A stretch of 36,809 nucleotides of DNA from Gammaproteobacteria bacterium (GCA_022451485.1 JAKUQS010000026.1:1-36809), one strand, 5' to 3'; shown: positions 19,145 through 27,276, numbered from the stretch's first letter. Notes: generated by a model from the sequence alone, not told the origin. Made by a program: numbers and translations.

Positions 19145-19612
19145 ATGGTAACCAAGAATCCCGAAATCGTTGTGCGACAGGCCACTCTTGACGATTCGAC
19201 GATCCTCAGTCAGTTTAACATGTCGATGGCTGAAGAGACGGAGGGACGTCAACTTGACCAAACGACCGTAAACGCTGGCGTGAAACAGCTTTTCCGTGAC
19301 TCCCGGCAGGGTTTTTATTTGATGGCTGAAGTCGGTGGCTCCGCTCGTGGTTCGTTAATGATTACTTACGAATGGAGTGACTGGCGTAATGGCCTCTTCT
19401 GGTGGATTCAAAGTGTGTATGTTGTACCGGCTGCGAGACGCAGCGGCGTCTTTACGGCACTGTACCAATACGTAAAGAAAATGGCACAAGATGACAACGC
19501 CGCGTGCGGTCTGCGCCTCTACATGGAAAAAGACAATCTTCCCGCCCGAGCGGTCTACATGGCAATGGGAATGGACACAACACCCTACCAGGTCTTCGAG
19601 GACCTATTCTGA
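19145..19612 (+). CDS. GNAT family N-acetyltransferase
   Basis: A 155-residue GNAT protein. It has a strong ribosome site, AAGGAGATG, about 7 nt before the ATG. The acetyl-CoA loop is in the stretch QSVYVVPAARRSGVFTALYQYV (about 89-110), with the R/Q-x-x-G-x-G/A motif in the degenerate form RRSGVF. The tail NLPARAVYMAMGM is the usual alpha4 helix. The N-terminal VRQATLDDSTIL is also typical. It is divergent from the hydroxyacid dehydrogenase gene and is followed 19 nt later by moeB. The acetylated substrate is unknown. The placement may link it to either neighbour operon, but nothing in the sequence decides. Confidence 0.85.
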   Translation: MVTKNPEIVVRQATLDDSTILSQFNMSMAEETEGRQLDQTTVNAGVKQLFRDSRQGFYLMAEVGGSARGSLMITYEWSDWRNGLFWWIQSVYVVPAARRSGVFTALYQYVKKMAQDDNAACGLRLYMEKDNLPARAVYMAMGMDTTPYQVFEDLF

Positions 19613-19631
19613 CACCCCCGATCTCAATCTC

Positions 19632-20390
19632 ATGACACCTGAAGAAAACGACCGTTATGCACGGCAAATCCGCCTGCCGCAGGTAGGTGAACAAGGTCAA
19701 ATACGTCTAGCCGCGTCCCGTGTACTTGTCATTGGCATGGGTGGGCTGGGCTCTCCCGTCGCGATGTACCTGACCGCAGCGGGAGTCGGCCATCTCGTTA
19801 TTTCTGACTACGACCGAGTCGAATCCTCAAACCTGCAACGACAAATCGCGCATGGTCACGCAGACATCGGTGAACTCAAAGCGGCATCCGCCTCACGGAC
19901 ACTCACACAACTCAATCCAGCGGTTCGGGTTGACGTGCTGGACTATGAAGTCGAAGGCCAAGAACTAATCGAACAAGCAGAGCGCGCCAACGTAATCGTC
20001 GACTGTACCGACAACTTTCCGTCAAGGTTTGAACTCAACCGCGTCAGTCTTCAGACCAACACACCACTGGTTTCCGGTGCTGCCATACGCTGGGAAGGTC
20101 AGGTAGCAACTTTTATTCCATCTGATCCGACAAGCCCCTGTTATCAGTGCCTCTACCCCGACACGGGTATCGAAGCCGCTACCTGCGCCATGGAAGGTGT
20201 CATCGCCCCCATTGTGGGTGTAATCGGTACAACCCAAGCACTAGAAACACTGAACGTCCTTCTTCAGACAGGGAGGGGGCTATGCGGCAAGTTATTGGTC
20301 TTCGATGGCATTGCGATGGAGTGGCAGAACATCACGCTACCTCGGAACGTCAATTGTGCAGCCTGCGGACACCGCGCTGACAGCCACTGA
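19632..20390 (+). CDS. moeB: Molybdopterin-synthase adenylyltransferase MoeB (ThiF family)
   Basis: Adenylates the C-terminal Gly-Gly of a MoaD-type carrier so that it can receive sulfur for pterin dithiolene synthesis. It has 252 residues, matching E. coli MoeB (249). The ATP loop is VIGMGGLGSPVAMYL, followed by DYDRVESSNLQRQI, the DCTDNF motif, the catalytic-cysteine region ATCAMEGVIAPIVG, and two zinc CxxC pairs (CYQC and CAAC). There is no C-terminal rhodanese domain. The frame extends upstream to 19491, but the ATG at 19632 begins at the family's usual N-terminus (TPEENDRYARQI). It converges on moaA, 8 bp apart. Its likely client is the MoaD-like protein at 21794. Confidence 0.92.
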   Translation: MTPEENDRYARQIRLPQVGEQGQIRLAASRVLVIGMGGLGSPVAMYLTAAGVGHLVISDYDRVESSNLQRQIAHGHADIGELKAASASRTLTQLNPAVRVDVLDYEVEGQELIEQAERANVIVDCTDNFPSRFELNRVSLQTNTPLVSGAAIRWEGQVATFIPSDPTSPCYQCLYPDTGIEAATCAMEGVIAPIVGVIGTTQALETLNVLLQTGRGLCGKLLVFDGIAMEWQNITLPRNVNCAACGHRADSH

Positions 20391-20398
20391 GACACATT

Positions 20399-21436
20399 TC
20401 AACCACCAATATGTGACATTTCCACCCGCGGCGCCGTTTCAGCAGTCACTGGGATCTGGCCGCGCAGTTCAGAATAGCGGTCTTCGCGTTGCGACCAGAT
20501 GCGGCCAATAAAACGACTGATTTCCTCATCACTTGCGCCGGCGCGCAGCATGCCGCGAAGATCGTGTCCAGTTCCTGCAAATAAGCAGGTATAAACCTTT
20601 CCAACGGCAGACAATCGTGCCCGCGAACAGTCACCACAAAATGATTGCGTCACGGAGGTGATAAAACCCACCTCACCACCACCGTCACTATAGCGCCAGC
20701 GCTTCGCAACCTCGCCCTGATAGTTAGGTTGAAGTGCCTCGATTGGCATCGCTTTACCAATAATTTCTACTAGCTCGGCAGCCGGGATCACCTCTTCCAG
20801 ATTCCATTTATTGGTAGTCCCAACATCCATGAACTCGATAAACCGCAGCACGGTACCGGTCCCGTGAAAATGCTGAGCCAAAGGTAAAATGCTGTGCTCG
20901 TTATAGCCTCGGCGAATAACAGCATTGACCTTCACCGCATCGAAACCAACAGCATGGGCATTGTCAATCCCCTCCAGTACTTTGGCGACGGGGAAATCAA
21001 CATCGTTGACGCGCTGGAAGGTTTCCTCGTCAATCGCATCAAGACTGATATTGATTCGATTAAGCCCTGCAGCGCGAAGTGCCTCTGCACGTTTCACGGT
21101 CAACATAGAGGCGTTAGTCGTCATGCTGATGTCGGTGATACCGTCTATACCTCGTAACATCTCGATCAGACGCTCCAGATTTCGGCGAATCATCGGTTCA
21201 CCCCCAGTGATACGAACTTTACGTACACCGTGGCCAGAAAAAAGCCTTGTAATGCGGGCAATCTCCTCAAGTTTCAGGAGGTCGTTGCGCGGAACAAACT
21301 TGTAACCTGGCCCAAATATTTCGCGCGGCATACAGTAAATACAACGGAAATTGCACCGATCGGTTACCGATACCCGAAGATCCCGAATGGGTCGATTCAG
21401 CGCATCAGTTGTCTGGTATTCCACGGCCTCATTCAC
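20399..21436 (-). CDS. moaA: GTP 3',8-cyclase MoaA
   Basis: Radical SAM enzyme that performs the first step of molybdenum/tungsten pterin synthesis, cyclising GTP with MoaC. It has 345 residues. The N-terminal cluster is Cys28/Cys32/Cys35 in TDRCNFRCIYCMP. The C-terminal cluster cysteines lie in FCGDCSRARLSAVGKVYTCLF. The protein ends in Gly-Gly, the conserved MoaA tail. It starts at GTG 21436; the ATG at 21432 is out of frame. It is the last gene of the minus-strand AOR operon, 42 bp after the 101-residue unknown, so expression is probably tied to the enzyme. No moaC or moaE is in the window, so those must be elsewhere. Confidence 0.95.
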   Translation of the reverse strand: MNEAVEYQTTDALNRPIRDLRVSVTDRCNFRCIYCMPREIFGPGYKFVPRNDLLKLEEIARITRLFSGHGVRKVRITGGEPMIRRNLERLIEMLRGIDGITDISMTTNASMLTVKRAEALRAAGLNRINISLDAIDEETFQRVNDVDFPVAKVLEGIDNAHAVGFDAVKVNAVIRRGYNEHSILPLAQHFHGTGTVLRFIEFMDVGTTNKWNLEEVIPAAELVEIIGKAMPIEALQPNYQGEVAKRWRYSDGGGEVGFITSVTQSFCGDCSRARLSAVGKVYTCLFAGTGHDLRGMLRAGASDEEISRFIGRIWSQREDRYSELRGQIPVTAETAPRVEMSHIGG

Positions 21437-21478
21437 CGGCAGTTATGCCCCATTCGCTCAAAGTACGCACTGCTTTCA

Positions 21479-21784
21479 TTATCCACCCCCCCGTCGGTAG
21501 GCGAGATCAAAACGGTAAAAAAACTTTTCGCGTTGCAGCGCGCTCAGACGACTGAAACCAAAGCGAACCTCAGTTCTCGGTAAAGAAATGGCAGCGATTT
21601 TACGCCGCCCCTCTTTCCCGAGAACAATATCAATCTCACCCTCATCGTAGTGTATGAGCACCCCATCATCCCTTATTTGGCACTGCCACTCCCTTTCCAA
21701 CGGCTGAAGAGATCTGAAGAATTCACGGTGACTGAGGCCCATGTCCCTAACCACGACTATCCTACCCGCTTCATCGTCACTCAT
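21479..21784 (-). CDS. Unrecognised 101-residue protein in the AOR operon
   Basis: I do not recognise this family. The protein has 101 residues, is soluble and charged, with no cysteine pair, signal peptide or membrane helix. It begins MSDDEAGRIVVVRDMGLSHREFF, has a beta-rich centre (CQIRDDGVLIHYDEGEIDIVLG) and closes with LSALQREKFFYRFDLAYRRGGG. The single cysteine lies near residue 35. It starts 9 nt after the MoaD-like gene and lies 42 bp before moaA, all on one strand, so it belongs to the transcript. Placement suggests a part in pterin or metal-cofactor assembly, or in maturing the AOR subunit; this is inference from context only. The ATG is clear and coding is supported by the tight fit between neighbours. 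Confidence 0.72.
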   Translation of the reverse strand: MSDDEAGRIVVVRDMGLSHREFFRSLQPLEREWQCQIRDDGVLIHYDEGEIDIVLGKEGRRKIAAISLPRTEVRFGFSRLSALQREKFFYRFDLAYRRGGG

Positions 21785-21793
21785 TAAGCTGAA

Positions 21794-22045
21794 TCAACCA
21801 CCCGCTACCGCTGGCCAGATCGCCACCGTATCACCATCCTGTAGGACGCGTTCAACACGCGCCTCGGCATCCTGATAAACACCGTTCAACAATACTAGGT
21901 GGACTTGTTCGAGCGGCACATTGTAGCGCTGTATCACCATCGAAATAGACTGCCCGTCAGGCAGTTCCACCTCGATGGCGTTATCTCGCGCTTCTGATGG
22001 CAAATACTGTGCCAAACCAGCATACAACTTAAAGGTTATCTGCAA
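21794..22045 (-). CDS. MoaD/ThiS-like sulfur carrier
   Basis: An 83-residue ubiquitin-fold carrier ending in Gly-Gly (IWPAVAGG), which MoeB would adenylate and which then carries thiocarboxylate sulfur to the pterin. The LYAGLAQYLP opening and the VLLNGVYQDAEARVERVLQDGDTVAIWPAVAGG end match MoaD. The start is TTG 22045, with AGGG a few bases before it; no ATG is closer. Its position inside the AOR operon, rather than beside moaE, suggests a carrier dedicated to the tungsten pterin. A MoaD paralogue of this kind is also encoded with the Aromatoleum AOR genes, as I recall. Confidence 0.87.
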   Translation of the reverse strand: MQITFKLYAGLAQYLPSEARDNAIEVELPDGQSISMVIQRYNVPLEQVHLVLLNGVYQDAEARVERVLQDGDTVAIWPAVAGG

Positions 22046-22098
22046 CTGACCCTGCTCGCCAAAACCTTGTCAACAAATCGATCGATCCCCTTCGAGAC

Positions 22099-23343
22099 TC
22101 AGCCCACACCCTGTGTAGCAGCGACATATGCTTCCATTAGGCACAAAGGGTTCTTAAGCAAACGATCCTTCCAAACGCCCAAATGCAAACCTGTTTGGAT
22201 TAACCCACGGAGAACACCAATATGATCGGTATGCCCCAGTGTGTTAGCACCCACAAGCACATCCTCGTGAAACTGCAAATTGAGATACTGAAATCGATCC
22301 GGGTCATTCAGTTCAGCAGACTCTCCGCCTCCGAGCCCTTCCCATGCGCCAAACGATGTGGATACCAATCCCATCGTATCCAGCACATTCATATTTAGGC
22401 TACCGCGGTCGAGCTGTGCATGACCTGAAGTCATATTTGATGCAGCTACCCGACCGTGATCTACTGCTGTCGGTTGGATTGCCTGTATGGTGTAGTCGCC
22501 GGTTGAGAAATCACGGCCCTGGGCCACATCACCTGCTGCAAATAAGTTTTCCACGCTACTCTCTAAGCGCTCGTTCACTAAAATGCCTTGATCAATATTC
22601 ACACCAGAGCCTTGCAAGAATTGGGTATTGGGAGCAACACCGGTCGCACTGATCACAAGATTCGCTGTGAGCGTCTCTCCATTAGACAAGGACACTGCCA
22701 GTGGGTCACCACCAGTGATTCCATCGACCCGCGTTGAGGTCAACACCCGCACTCCGCGCTGTTCGCACCAACGCTTTATCAAACCACCCGATGCCTCGTT
22801 CATCATCCTCGGCACCATCCTGTTTTCGAGCTCAACCACCGTTAGGTCGACACCACGAGCCGCCAACGCTTCAAGAATGATGGAACCAATGAATCCAGCT
22901 CCCATGAGAACTACTTTGGCCCCTTTATCTGCGCGAGCCGCAATGTTGCGGTAATCAGCGAGTGTCCAGCAGGGATGCACCCCTGGCAAATCCATACCTT
23001 CGATCGGAGGCGATATTGGGGTCGACCCTGTCGCGACCAAGAGCCTGTCATAGGAAACGGTAGTGCCGGACTCAAGCGCTAAGGATCCCTCAATGGGTGA
23101 CACTGATAGCGCGCGATCATTGATCACTTCAATGTTCAAATCATCAAAGTGCCCGTCTGTTTTGCGCAAATGGGTACCTTCTTCAGCCACGCGATCAATC
23201 AGACAATAGGGAATCGCCATTCGAGAATACGGCGCTTCTGGCTCATCCCCGATGACTTTAACGCTAGCAGCCGAATCGATGCGACGCAGTGCTTCTGCTG
23301 CGATCACACCGGCTGGGCCGGCACCGATGATCACATAATTCAT
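22099..23343 (-). CDS. aorC: FAD-dependent NAD(P)H oxidoreductase subunit of AOR (AorC-like)
   Basis: A pyridine-nucleotide disulfide-type flavoprotein of 414 residues. The FAD loop is VIIGAGPAGVIAAEAL at the N-terminus, the NAD(P) loop is VVLMGAGFIGSIILEAL, and the second FAD motif is LFAAGDVAQG. No redox-active CxxxxC is present, so it is not a thiol reductase. In the AorABC-type enzyme such a subunit passes electrons between the ferredoxin subunit and NAD. The frame opens at TTG 23364, but the ATG at 23343 is preferred, with GGGAGA about 7 nt ahead. It is 90 bp after the catalytic gene; that gap holds a GC-rich hairpin. The symbol rests on operon likeness to Aromatoleum and is my inference. 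Confidence 0.82.
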   Translation of the reverse strand: MNYVIIGAGPAGVIAAEALRRIDSAASVKVIGDEPEAPYSRMAIPYCLIDRVAEEGTHLRKTDGHFDDLNIEVINDRALSVSPIEGSLALESGTTVSYDRLLVATGSTPISPPIEGMDLPGVHPCWTLADYRNIAARADKGAKVVLMGAGFIGSIILEALAARGVDLTVVELENRMVPRMMNEASGGLIKRWCEQRGVRVLTSTRVDGITGGDPLAVSLSNGETLTANLVISATGVAPNTQFLQGSGVNIDQGILVNERLESSVENLFAAGDVAQGRDFSTGDYTIQAIQPTAVDHGRVAASNMTSGHAQLDRGSLNMNVLDTMGLVSTSFGAWEGLGGGESAELNDPDRFQYLNLQFHEDVLVGANTLGHTDHIGVLRGLIQTGLHLGVWKDRLLKNPLCLMEAYVAATQGVG

Positions 23344-23353
23344 GAAAATTTCT

Positions 23354-23388
23354 CCCGCAGACAAGCGGGGCGACCCTCAGGCCGCCCC
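23354..23388 (-). other. Competing GC-rich hairpins in the aorB-aorC spacer
   Basis: On the transcript, one stem pairs the bases of 23383-23388 with 23367-23372 (GGGGCG/CGCCCC, extended by two further pairs past one mismatch to a 4-nt loop). A second stem pairs 23365-23369 with 23354-23358 (CCCGC/GCGGG). They share 23367-23369, so they cannot both form. The second covers part of the GGGAGA ribosome site of aorC. No U-run follows, so this is not a standard terminator. A role in tuning aorC translation or stabilising the aorB message is possible. Confidence 0.4.
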
Positions 23389-23433
23389 ACCCCTTGACAT
23401 CTCAGTGTTGTAACAACGCGAAAGCGCGTCGAT

Positions 23434-25290
23434 TTAACCCGGCAAACGCAAGCGTTCACGGGTTTCATCGGAGAGATGGCCATCCTGTCTCCAACCACGC
23501 TCTCTGTAATACTCCGGCAGCATTTCAGCTAGACCACTGACCTTGCCCTCCGCTGGGCCAGTGTTCGCAGCCTCTTCCAGAAGTCGCTTAGGCAACGTGT
23601 CATCAGCAGCGGTCAGGCCTGCCCGCATATTGAAGTCCCGTTCCAGATTCCAGATTCGCTCACCCGTTTCCATCAAACGATCGGCGTCCCAGTCTCCTTC
23701 ACAGGCTGAATCCATGTGCGGCGCCACGTTATCCAAGCTCCAGGCAAAACTGGTAAATAGGCACAGTCCGGTCGAATCCCAGGCAGCCGTCACGTCTTGG
23801 AAGGCTTTCACCAACCCGGCTTTTTCGTCCGTCACTAGTGGGTCGGTTTTTTCCGGTATCCCCAGAATTTCGGACGAGACAGTATAGCTTCGAAGATGAC
23901 AAGCACCCCGATTAGACGTGGCATACGTCAGCCCCATTCCCTGAATACCTCTTGGGTCATACGCGGGGAACTCCTGCCCCTTCACCGTCATTGATAACTC
24001 AGGGTGCCCATACTTCTCGCACAAACGCTTGGAGCCAAGCGCCAGGTCCGCGCCAAAACCCTCCCCCGTCGCAACTTTTTCGGCCGCCCAGGCAAGTGCT
24101 TCAGCCGACCCAAAGTTAAACTCCATTCCATCGGTTTCCTTCGTGCTGATGGCGCCGATGTCGAATAACTCCATTGCAGCGGCCACGGTTGCACCAAACG
24201 AGATCGGATCAAAGCCATCTTCGTTACATAAGAAGTTGGCATACGTCAACGCATCTAAGTCATCTACTCCCGTGTCCGCGCCAAGTGCCCACGCCGCCTC
24301 ATATTCCAGACCACCAGAGTTGCCCCAGTACTGTGGCTTGTTCTCTACAGTAAAGTGGCCCTGGTCAATGGTCGAGATTCGGCCGCAAGCAATGGTGCAA
24401 CCGAAACAGGCTGCGTTGGTTGTCAGATTTGGCCGACCATCTGTTTTTCTAACCTCAAGCATTTGTTCCGCCGAAATCTTGTTAGCGCCATCAAATTTAA
24501 CTTCACGCATATTGCGAGTCGGCAAAGCCCCTGTCTCATTAATGACATTCATCAGCACCTGCGTACCCAGCGTCGGCAACCCCTCTCCAGTGACAGGATG
24601 CTCAGCCAACACCTTATTATGTTCACGTGTGGTTTCCATGAATCTTGCGGGGTCCTTGATGTTGCCTACACCTCGAGTCCCCCGAACGGCCACAGCTTTG
24701 AGATTCTTGGACGCCATTACCGTGCCAACACCCGAACGCCCGGCTGCCCGGTGAAGGTCATTCACGACACCGGCGTAAAGGCAGCCAGTTTCTGCGGAGC
24801 GCCCGCAGGCCGCTATCCGGAGTTGGGGATCCTGATGTTTTTTATGCAAAAGCTCGTCCGTTTCCCATACCGACTTGCCCCAAAGGTCATCGGCCGAAAG
24901 CAGCTGTGCGTCTTCGTTTTCGATATATAAATAGACTGGTTTATCCGATTTGCCCTCTAGGATGACCATATCCCAACCAGCTGATTTGAGCTCTGCACCA
25001 AGAAACCCACCCGAGTTGGAGCATGCAATGGCACCAGTTAACGGCCCCTTGGTGATGACGGAATAGCGACCGCCAGTGGATGCCATCGTGCCAGTTAAAG
25101 GACCAGTCGCAAATATCAATTTGTTGTCTGGTCCCAGTGGATCACATGTGGCATCCACTTCCTCAACCATGTACCGAGTCGCAAGACCTCGTTGACCAAT
25201 GTAATCCTGCGCCCACTGTGCATTCAACGGCTCGCTGTTGCAGGTCCCTTCACTGAGGTTGACCCGTAATACCTTGTTAGTCCATGCCAT
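23434..25290 (-). CDS. aorB: Tungsten/molybdenum aldehyde ferredoxin oxidoreductase, catalytic subunit
   Basis: Oxidises aldehydes to carboxylic acids (reversibly) with a bis-pterin tungsten or molybdenum centre and one [4Fe-4S] cluster. It has 618 residues, the usual AOR length (about 605-620). The cluster ligands are Cys295, Cys298 and Cys302 (CFGCTIAC) plus Cys511 in DSTGLC, which is also the pterin-binding DxxGLC motif. A second pterin motif, DTGVDD, lies at 339-344. Glu329 in GLEYEAA and His466 in GACHLRS sit at the expected active-site places. It follows the ferredoxin gene by 24 nt with AAGGGG as ribosome site, and precedes the flavoprotein. Physiological aldehyde and metal are not decidable from sequence. 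Confidence 0.93.
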   Translation of the reverse strand: MAWTNKVLRVNLSEGTCNSEPLNAQWAQDYIGQRGLATRYMVEEVDATCDPLGPDNKLIFATGPLTGTMASTGGRYSVITKGPLTGAIACSNSGGFLGAELKSAGWDMVILEGKSDKPVYLYIENEDAQLLSADDLWGKSVWETDELLHKKHQDPQLRIAACGRSAETGCLYAGVVNDLHRAAGRSGVGTVMASKNLKAVAVRGTRGVGNIKDPARFMETTREHNKVLAEHPVTGEGLPTLGTQVLMNVINETGALPTRNMREVKFDGANKISAEQMLEVRKTDGRPNLTTNAACFGCTIACGRISTIDQGHFTVENKPQYWGNSGGLEYEAAWALGADTGVDDLDALTYANFLCNEDGFDPISFGATVAAAMELFDIGAISTKETDGMEFNFGSAEALAWAAEKVATGEGFGADLALGSKRLCEKYGHPELSMTVKGQEFPAYDPRGIQGMGLTYATSNRGACHLRSYTVSSEILGIPEKTDPLVTDEKAGLVKAFQDVTAAWDSTGLCLFTSFAWSLDNVAPHMDSACEGDWDADRLMETGERIWNLERDFNMRAGLTAADDTLPKRLLEEAANTGPAEGKVSGLAEMLPEYYRERGWRQDGHLSDETRERLRLPG

Positions 25291-25314
25291 GTGTCATTCC
25301 CCTTCTGAATTCGC

Positions 25315-25794
25315 TTAAGCTGATGCCTGCGCAGTGTTGTCGGTTTTCGCAGCCCATGCACGCATGCGATCAAGTCCTGTTGTGTCGGCATCAATGTACG
25401 TGATCGCAGCCGTCGGGCAAGCGCTGGCACACGCTGGATCGCCGCCACAAAGATCGCACTTAATGACTTTGCCCGTATCCTGGTTGTAGTTCACTGTGCC
25501 AAAGGGACAGGCGATGGTGCAGACCTTACAGCCCACACAACGATCTTCAATAATGTCCTTACTACCTGTCTTTGCATTAATGACGATCGCATCGACCGGA
25601 CAGGCTTGCATACACCACGCCTCATCACACTGAGTACAGGTATACGGAACGAATCGACCTTCTTGATGGAAGGTGAATACCTTGATTCGCGACTTGGCTG
25701 TGTTGAAGACCCCTTCGTTTTCAAACGAGCAGGCCAACTCACACTGCACGCAACCCGTGCATTTACCAGGGTCAATATGTAGCGATTTCTGCAT
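25315..25794 (-). CDS. aorA: Four-[4Fe-4S] ferredoxin-like electron-transfer subunit (AorA-like)
   Basis: A 159-residue polyferredoxin with 16 cysteines in four cluster-binding groups: CTGCVQCELAC, CTQCDEAWCMQAC, CVGCKVCTIAC and CDLCGGDPACASAC. This is the DmsB/HycB-like arrangement that also describes AorA of Aromatoleum, which carries electrons between the tungsten subunit and the FAD subunit and, in that organism, is reported to assemble into filaments. There is no signal peptide, so it is cytoplasmic. The last 20 residues (AWAAKTDNTAQASA) are a non-cluster tail. It is the first gene of the minus-strand operon, and a Fur-box-like palindrome lies 34-52 bp upstream of its ATG. Confidence 0.87.
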   Translation of the reverse strand: MQKSLHIDPGKCTGCVQCELACSFENEGVFNTAKSRIKVFTFHQEGRFVPYTCTQCDEAWCMQACPVDAIVINAKTGSKDIIEDRCVGCKVCTIACPFGTVNYNQDTGKVIKCDLCGGDPACASACPTAAITYIDADTTGLDRMRAWAAKTDNTAQASA

Positions 25795-25827
25795 CTCTCA
25801 TCGTCCTCCCGTAAAATACAATATGTG

Positions 25828-25846
25828 AATGAGAAGTGTTCTCATT
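25828..25846. promoter_or_regulatory. Perfect palindrome, Fur-box-like, upstream of aorA
   Basis: AATGAGAAGTGTTCTCATT has perfect 8-bp arms around GTG. It resembles the 19-bp Fur box form AATGAGAAT-N-ATTCTCATT, differing at the central positions. It lies in the 264-bp gap between aorA and the divergent flippase-like gene, 34 bp before the aorA ATG. AT-rich bases between it and aorA could hold a -10. An operator is likely; whether the regulator is Fur or another dimer is open. I see nothing else recognisable in 25795-26058. Confidence 0.6.
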
Positions 25847-26058
25847 TTTTCTTCCTATTGCTCTGCCACATGTTATCAGGCCAACGGAAAAAGAGCCAAG
25901 TCTTCGATCTATCCACAAGGGATGCGCCATGATGCATTCCGGAACAGAGTAAAATTCCTTGGCACTACCCGCCCCGGCTTGAGATGCTAGTTGAGAACTC
26001 ACCGCATAATGGCGCCCCGCGCATTGGACATGACTCGCCATCCCCTTGAGAGAGCCGC

Positions 26059-27276
26059 GTGAAACCTGGATTAATTCTGACCCTTAAGTTATTCGTCGTT
26101 GCAGCATTGTTTGCCATCATCTTTAACGCGATCGAATGGCATGACAGTTTTTCACGATTAGATACCAACGGCGAGGTCACGATTAAAGTTAAGGGACAGA
26201 TTATCGGTCCCTGGAACGGCCAAACCGTTCAATTTCACAGCGCTGAAAGTGGTCAACTCCTGATACTAAAACAGAACTCCGATGGACAGGGCACAACCAC
26301 ACTGATCAGTCCAGGCTTCATCACCTATTTCAAAAATCTCGATATTTTTCTATTTGCGCTCAGCAGTTTGATGTTCGTGATATTTGCTTTAGTGATTAAT
26401 ACCCGATGGTGGTGGTTACTCCGAGCCAATGAATTGGGAGTTGGCTTCTGGGAGGCACAGCGTTACTCCTGGATTGGATTCTTCTTCAATAACATCATTC
26501 CCGGAGCAACTGGAGGCGATGTCATCAAAGCGATCTACATTGCCCGACGCTGCCAAGGAGAACCCGTTCGGGCGCTGGTTTCAGTCGCCGTCGATCGCGT
26601 GATCGGACTATTGTCCCTGGTCTTCGTCGGCAGCCTCGCCAGCATCCTAGCGATAAGTAGATTTCCTCGCCTGAGTTACTCTATTTGGTTTGCGGCACTC
26701 GGGATCGCTGTGTGTGCGGCTCTCCTCGTTAGTCCCACTCTGCGCAAAATCCTGCGCTTTGAAAGCGGAATCGATTACTTACCCAAAAGAATTGCCAAAG
26801 TTATTCGGGATCTGGACCAGGCAGTACTCTATTATCGGACACAACTCAAAGGTATTGGACTTTGGATACTGGTCAGCCCTGTCATTTACAGCGTTGTCTT
26901 TGTCAGCTTCTTTATCATGGATCGCGCACTTGGCGTTGGTCTCCAGTTGACTGACTATTTTGTTATCTGCCCGATCGTTTTTGTTCTCCAGGGTATACCC
27001 ATCGCTCCAGCCGGCTGGGGTATCGGCGAAGCCTTGTTTGGAAGTTTGATCGGAAAATTTGGCGCCACTAACCTGGGTGGTATTGCCGGGGCTGAAGCTA
27101 TGATGCGCACCCGCGGCGTTGCTGTATCGATTCTTTACCGCTCCCAAGTTGCTCTGTGGTCGCTGCTAGGAGGTCTATTCACACTCATTGAACGTCGACG
27201 TGACCAGACACGGAGCACGGCGCATCAAGCATCATCAATCGATGCCTACAAACACGATGAACACGACATTCGATGA
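26059..27276 (+). CDS. Flippase-like integral membrane protein (LPG synthase TM / UPF0104-like)
   Basis: A 405-residue polytopic protein of the lysylphosphatidylglycerol-synthase-TM/AglD superfamily, which includes proteins moving or modifying lipid-linked sugars. It starts at GTG 26059 with GAGAG just upstream. After helix 1 (about 5-24) comes a soluble insert of about 65 residues (residues 30-92, beta-rich, GQIIGPWNGQTVQF) that most relatives lack. A further set of about seven helices begins near residue 93. The family signatures FFFNNIIPGATGGDVIKAIYIAR and SVAVDRVIGLLSL are present, as is the late IPIAPAGWGIGEALF. Its stop codon lies inside the next gene. Substrate unknown. Confidence 0.85.
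   Translation: MKPGLILTLKLFVVAALFAIIFNAIEWHDSFSRLDTNGEVTIKVKGQIIGPWNGQTVQFHSAESGQLLILKQNSDGQGTTTLISPGFITYFKNLDIFLFALSSLMFVIFALVINTRWWWLLRANELGVGFWEAQRYSWIGFFFNNIIPGATGGDVIKAIYIARRCQGEPVRALVSVAVDRVIGLLSLVFVGSLASILAISRFPRLSYSIWFAALGIAVCAALLVSPTLRKILRFESGIDYLPKRIAKVIRDLDQAVLYYRTQLKGIGLWILVSPVIYSVVFVSFFIMDRALGVGLQLTDYFVICPIVFVLQGIPIAPAGWGIGEALFGSLIGKFGATNLGGIAGAEAMMRTRGVAVSILYRSQVALWSLLGGLFTLIERRRDQTRSTAHQASSIDAYKHDEHDIR

Noticed and set aside
19491-19631. N-terminal extension of MoeB
   Set aside because: The extra 47 residues overlap the GNAT gene in another frame and have no MoeB likeness; the family start is at 19632.
12030-25794. Genomic island carrying hyu and AOR genes
   Set aside because: No integrase, tRNA target, direct repeats or transposase is visible, and composition looks even by eye; transfer remains possible but unsupported.
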